Of a DNA stretch of 50,932 bases, positions 50,137 to 50,932 are shown one piece after another; position 1 is the stretch's first letter, and every line of letters begins with the position of its first letter. The translations under genes and the position numbers were made by a program. The notes beneath the pieces are model-generated. The model did no database searches and had not been told where the DNA came from. It saw only the letters and a program-made list of their open reading frames with translations. The DNA lies in NCBI GenBank assembly GCA_965653495.1, contig CBFHAJ010000003.1:1-50932 (forward strand). The letters are read 5' to 3'. Origin of the DNA: AG41 sp965653495. GTDB lineage: Bacteria > Gemmatimonadota > Gemmatimonadetes > Gemmatimonadales > GWC2-71-9.

Positions 50137-50932
50137 TCAGCGCACGATGTCGACCCAACCCCCTTCGTTCGGGACGATGACACTGCTCGTCGCTGGGTCA
50201 AAGGACAATTCGCGCGGCGAGCCGCCGACGTTGAGGGTGCCGATCATCGCACCGGTACTCGGGTTAACGACCACGACCAGACCGTTGAGCGCGCAGCTCA
50301 CGTAGAGCCGGCTGTTGTCGGGCGTGCGGAGCAGGCCGTAGCCCTGACACCCAGTCGTGATCGTGCCGGACTGGGTGTTGGACGCTACGTCCCACACAGT
50401 CACGTTCCCAGCCTCGGCGGCGATGAACAGCTTGCTGCCGTCACTCGACAGCTGGATCGCCTGAGGCGATCCTCCGGTCGCAAACGTCCGGACGATCTGA
50501 AGTGAAACCGGATTGAGCTCGAATACGCGTCCGCCGTCAAAACCTCGGGCTGAGGCGTAGAGCAACGTATGCGCCTGGTTCCACTCGAAGTGATACCCAG
50601 CTGCGGTAGGCAGCCCAGTCAGGGTGTTCAGGATTGTGTGACCAGCGAGATCGATCTTGTATATCGGACCGTCGGTCACGCCTACGAAGACGGTGTCGCC
50701 CGCCGGAGTCGCCGTGACCCCATAGCCATCGCCGGCGAAGCGCACGCTGTCGACGATCGTGAGCGTGGAGGTATTGATCGACGCGACCATGCCCCCGAAG
50801 CTGGCGGCGTAGACCCTTGTGCCGGCGGCATTGGGGTAGAGCTGCACGGGCAGCGTGCCGCCGGCCCCGGTTGAGGCTGTGCCCGTGAACTGCGCGCCCG
50901 CCACGTCGAGTCGCGTAGCCGTTCCCGCGTCG
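50137..50932 (-). CDS. YVTN beta-propeller protein, N terminus missing at window edge
   Basis: The frame is open to the end of the window, so the 5' part lies beyond 50932; about 265 residues are visible. Repeated blades include LYPNAAGTRVYAASFGGMVA, IQLSSDGSKLFIAAEAGNV, LLRTPDNSRLYVSCALNGLV and VGGSPRELSFDPATSSVIV, ending NEGGWVDIVR, the same C-terminal tag as the two downstream paralogues. A strong terminator follows. Whether it has a lipobox, Ig-like domain or HTH domain cannot be seen. Confidence 0.85.
   Translation of the reverse strand, partial: DAGTATRLDVAGAQFTGTASTGAGGTLPVQLYPNAAGTRVYAASFGGMVASINTSTLTIVDSVRFAGDGYGVTATPAGDTVFVGVTDGPIYKIDLAGHTILNTLTGLPTAAGYHFEWNQAHTLLYASARGFDGGRVFELNPVSLQIVRTFATGGSPQAIQLSSDGSKLFIAAEAGNVTVWDVASNTQSGTITTGCQGYGLLRTPDNSRLYVSCALNGLVVVVNPSTGAMIGTLNVGGSPRELSFDPATSSVIVPNEGGWVDIVR

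Overview
The window is a gene-dense, high-GC bacterial chromosome segment with almost no non-coding DNA; no stretch over 300 bases lacks a gene. The gene set points to a Gram-negative (diderm) bacterium: BamA, Skp/OmpH and a nearly complete lipid A block. It also carries traits more usual in Firmicutes: McsB plus ClpC and the bacillithiol enzyme BshC. An LpxC-FabZ fusion, an actinobacterial-type xylose isomerase and heavy use of GTG starts fit Gemmatimonadota best. That assignment is an inference, not proven by a marker gene in the window.

Layout. (1) 1-5711: the 3' end of mcsB, then clpC, bamA and skp (protein quality control and outer-membrane assembly). (2) 5726-12684: lpxD, lpxC-fabZ, lpxA, a Gfo/Idh oxidoreductase, lpxB, a DUF374 acyltransferase and lpxK, nearly all joined by 4-base GTGA stop/start overlaps. 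(3) 12802-22482: glutamate dehydrogenase, rlmH, an AMMECR1 protein, bshC, a small membrane protein, murJ, uvrC, threonine synthase and larC. (4) 22485-31236: a TPR/FxLyD exported protein, then a pentose/xylan locus (secreted GH3 xylosidase divergent from xylA-xylB), tRNA-Gly, a small lipoprotein and a GH30 glycosidase. (5) 31389-40412: DUF512 protein, der, plsY, gpsA, merR-type regulator, glycosyltransferase, surE, pcm, dedA, acylphosphatase, apt, tRNA-Arg and a membrane-anchored TPR protein. (6) 40433-40460: a strong candidate dif site (XerCD recombination site of the replication terminus). (7) 40490-50932: mostly minus-strand genes: yfhO-type protein, glycosyltransferase and dapF; a methyltransferase; a flippase-like membrane protein; a GT4 glycosyltransferase; then three related YVTN beta-propeller genes.

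Before the dif-like site nearly every gene is on the plus strand; after it seven of nine are on the minus strand. This is the polarity switch expected at a terminus and supports the dif call.

The most unusual content is the last 3.7 kb. Three paralogous beta-propellers end in nearly the same peptide (GWVD followed by L/F/I, V/I, R/K). One is a lipoprotein with an Ig-like domain. One has no export signal and carries an AraC-like double helix-turn-helix region at its N terminus. The third runs off the window. I see no CRISPR array, insertion sequence, prophage or rRNA operon.
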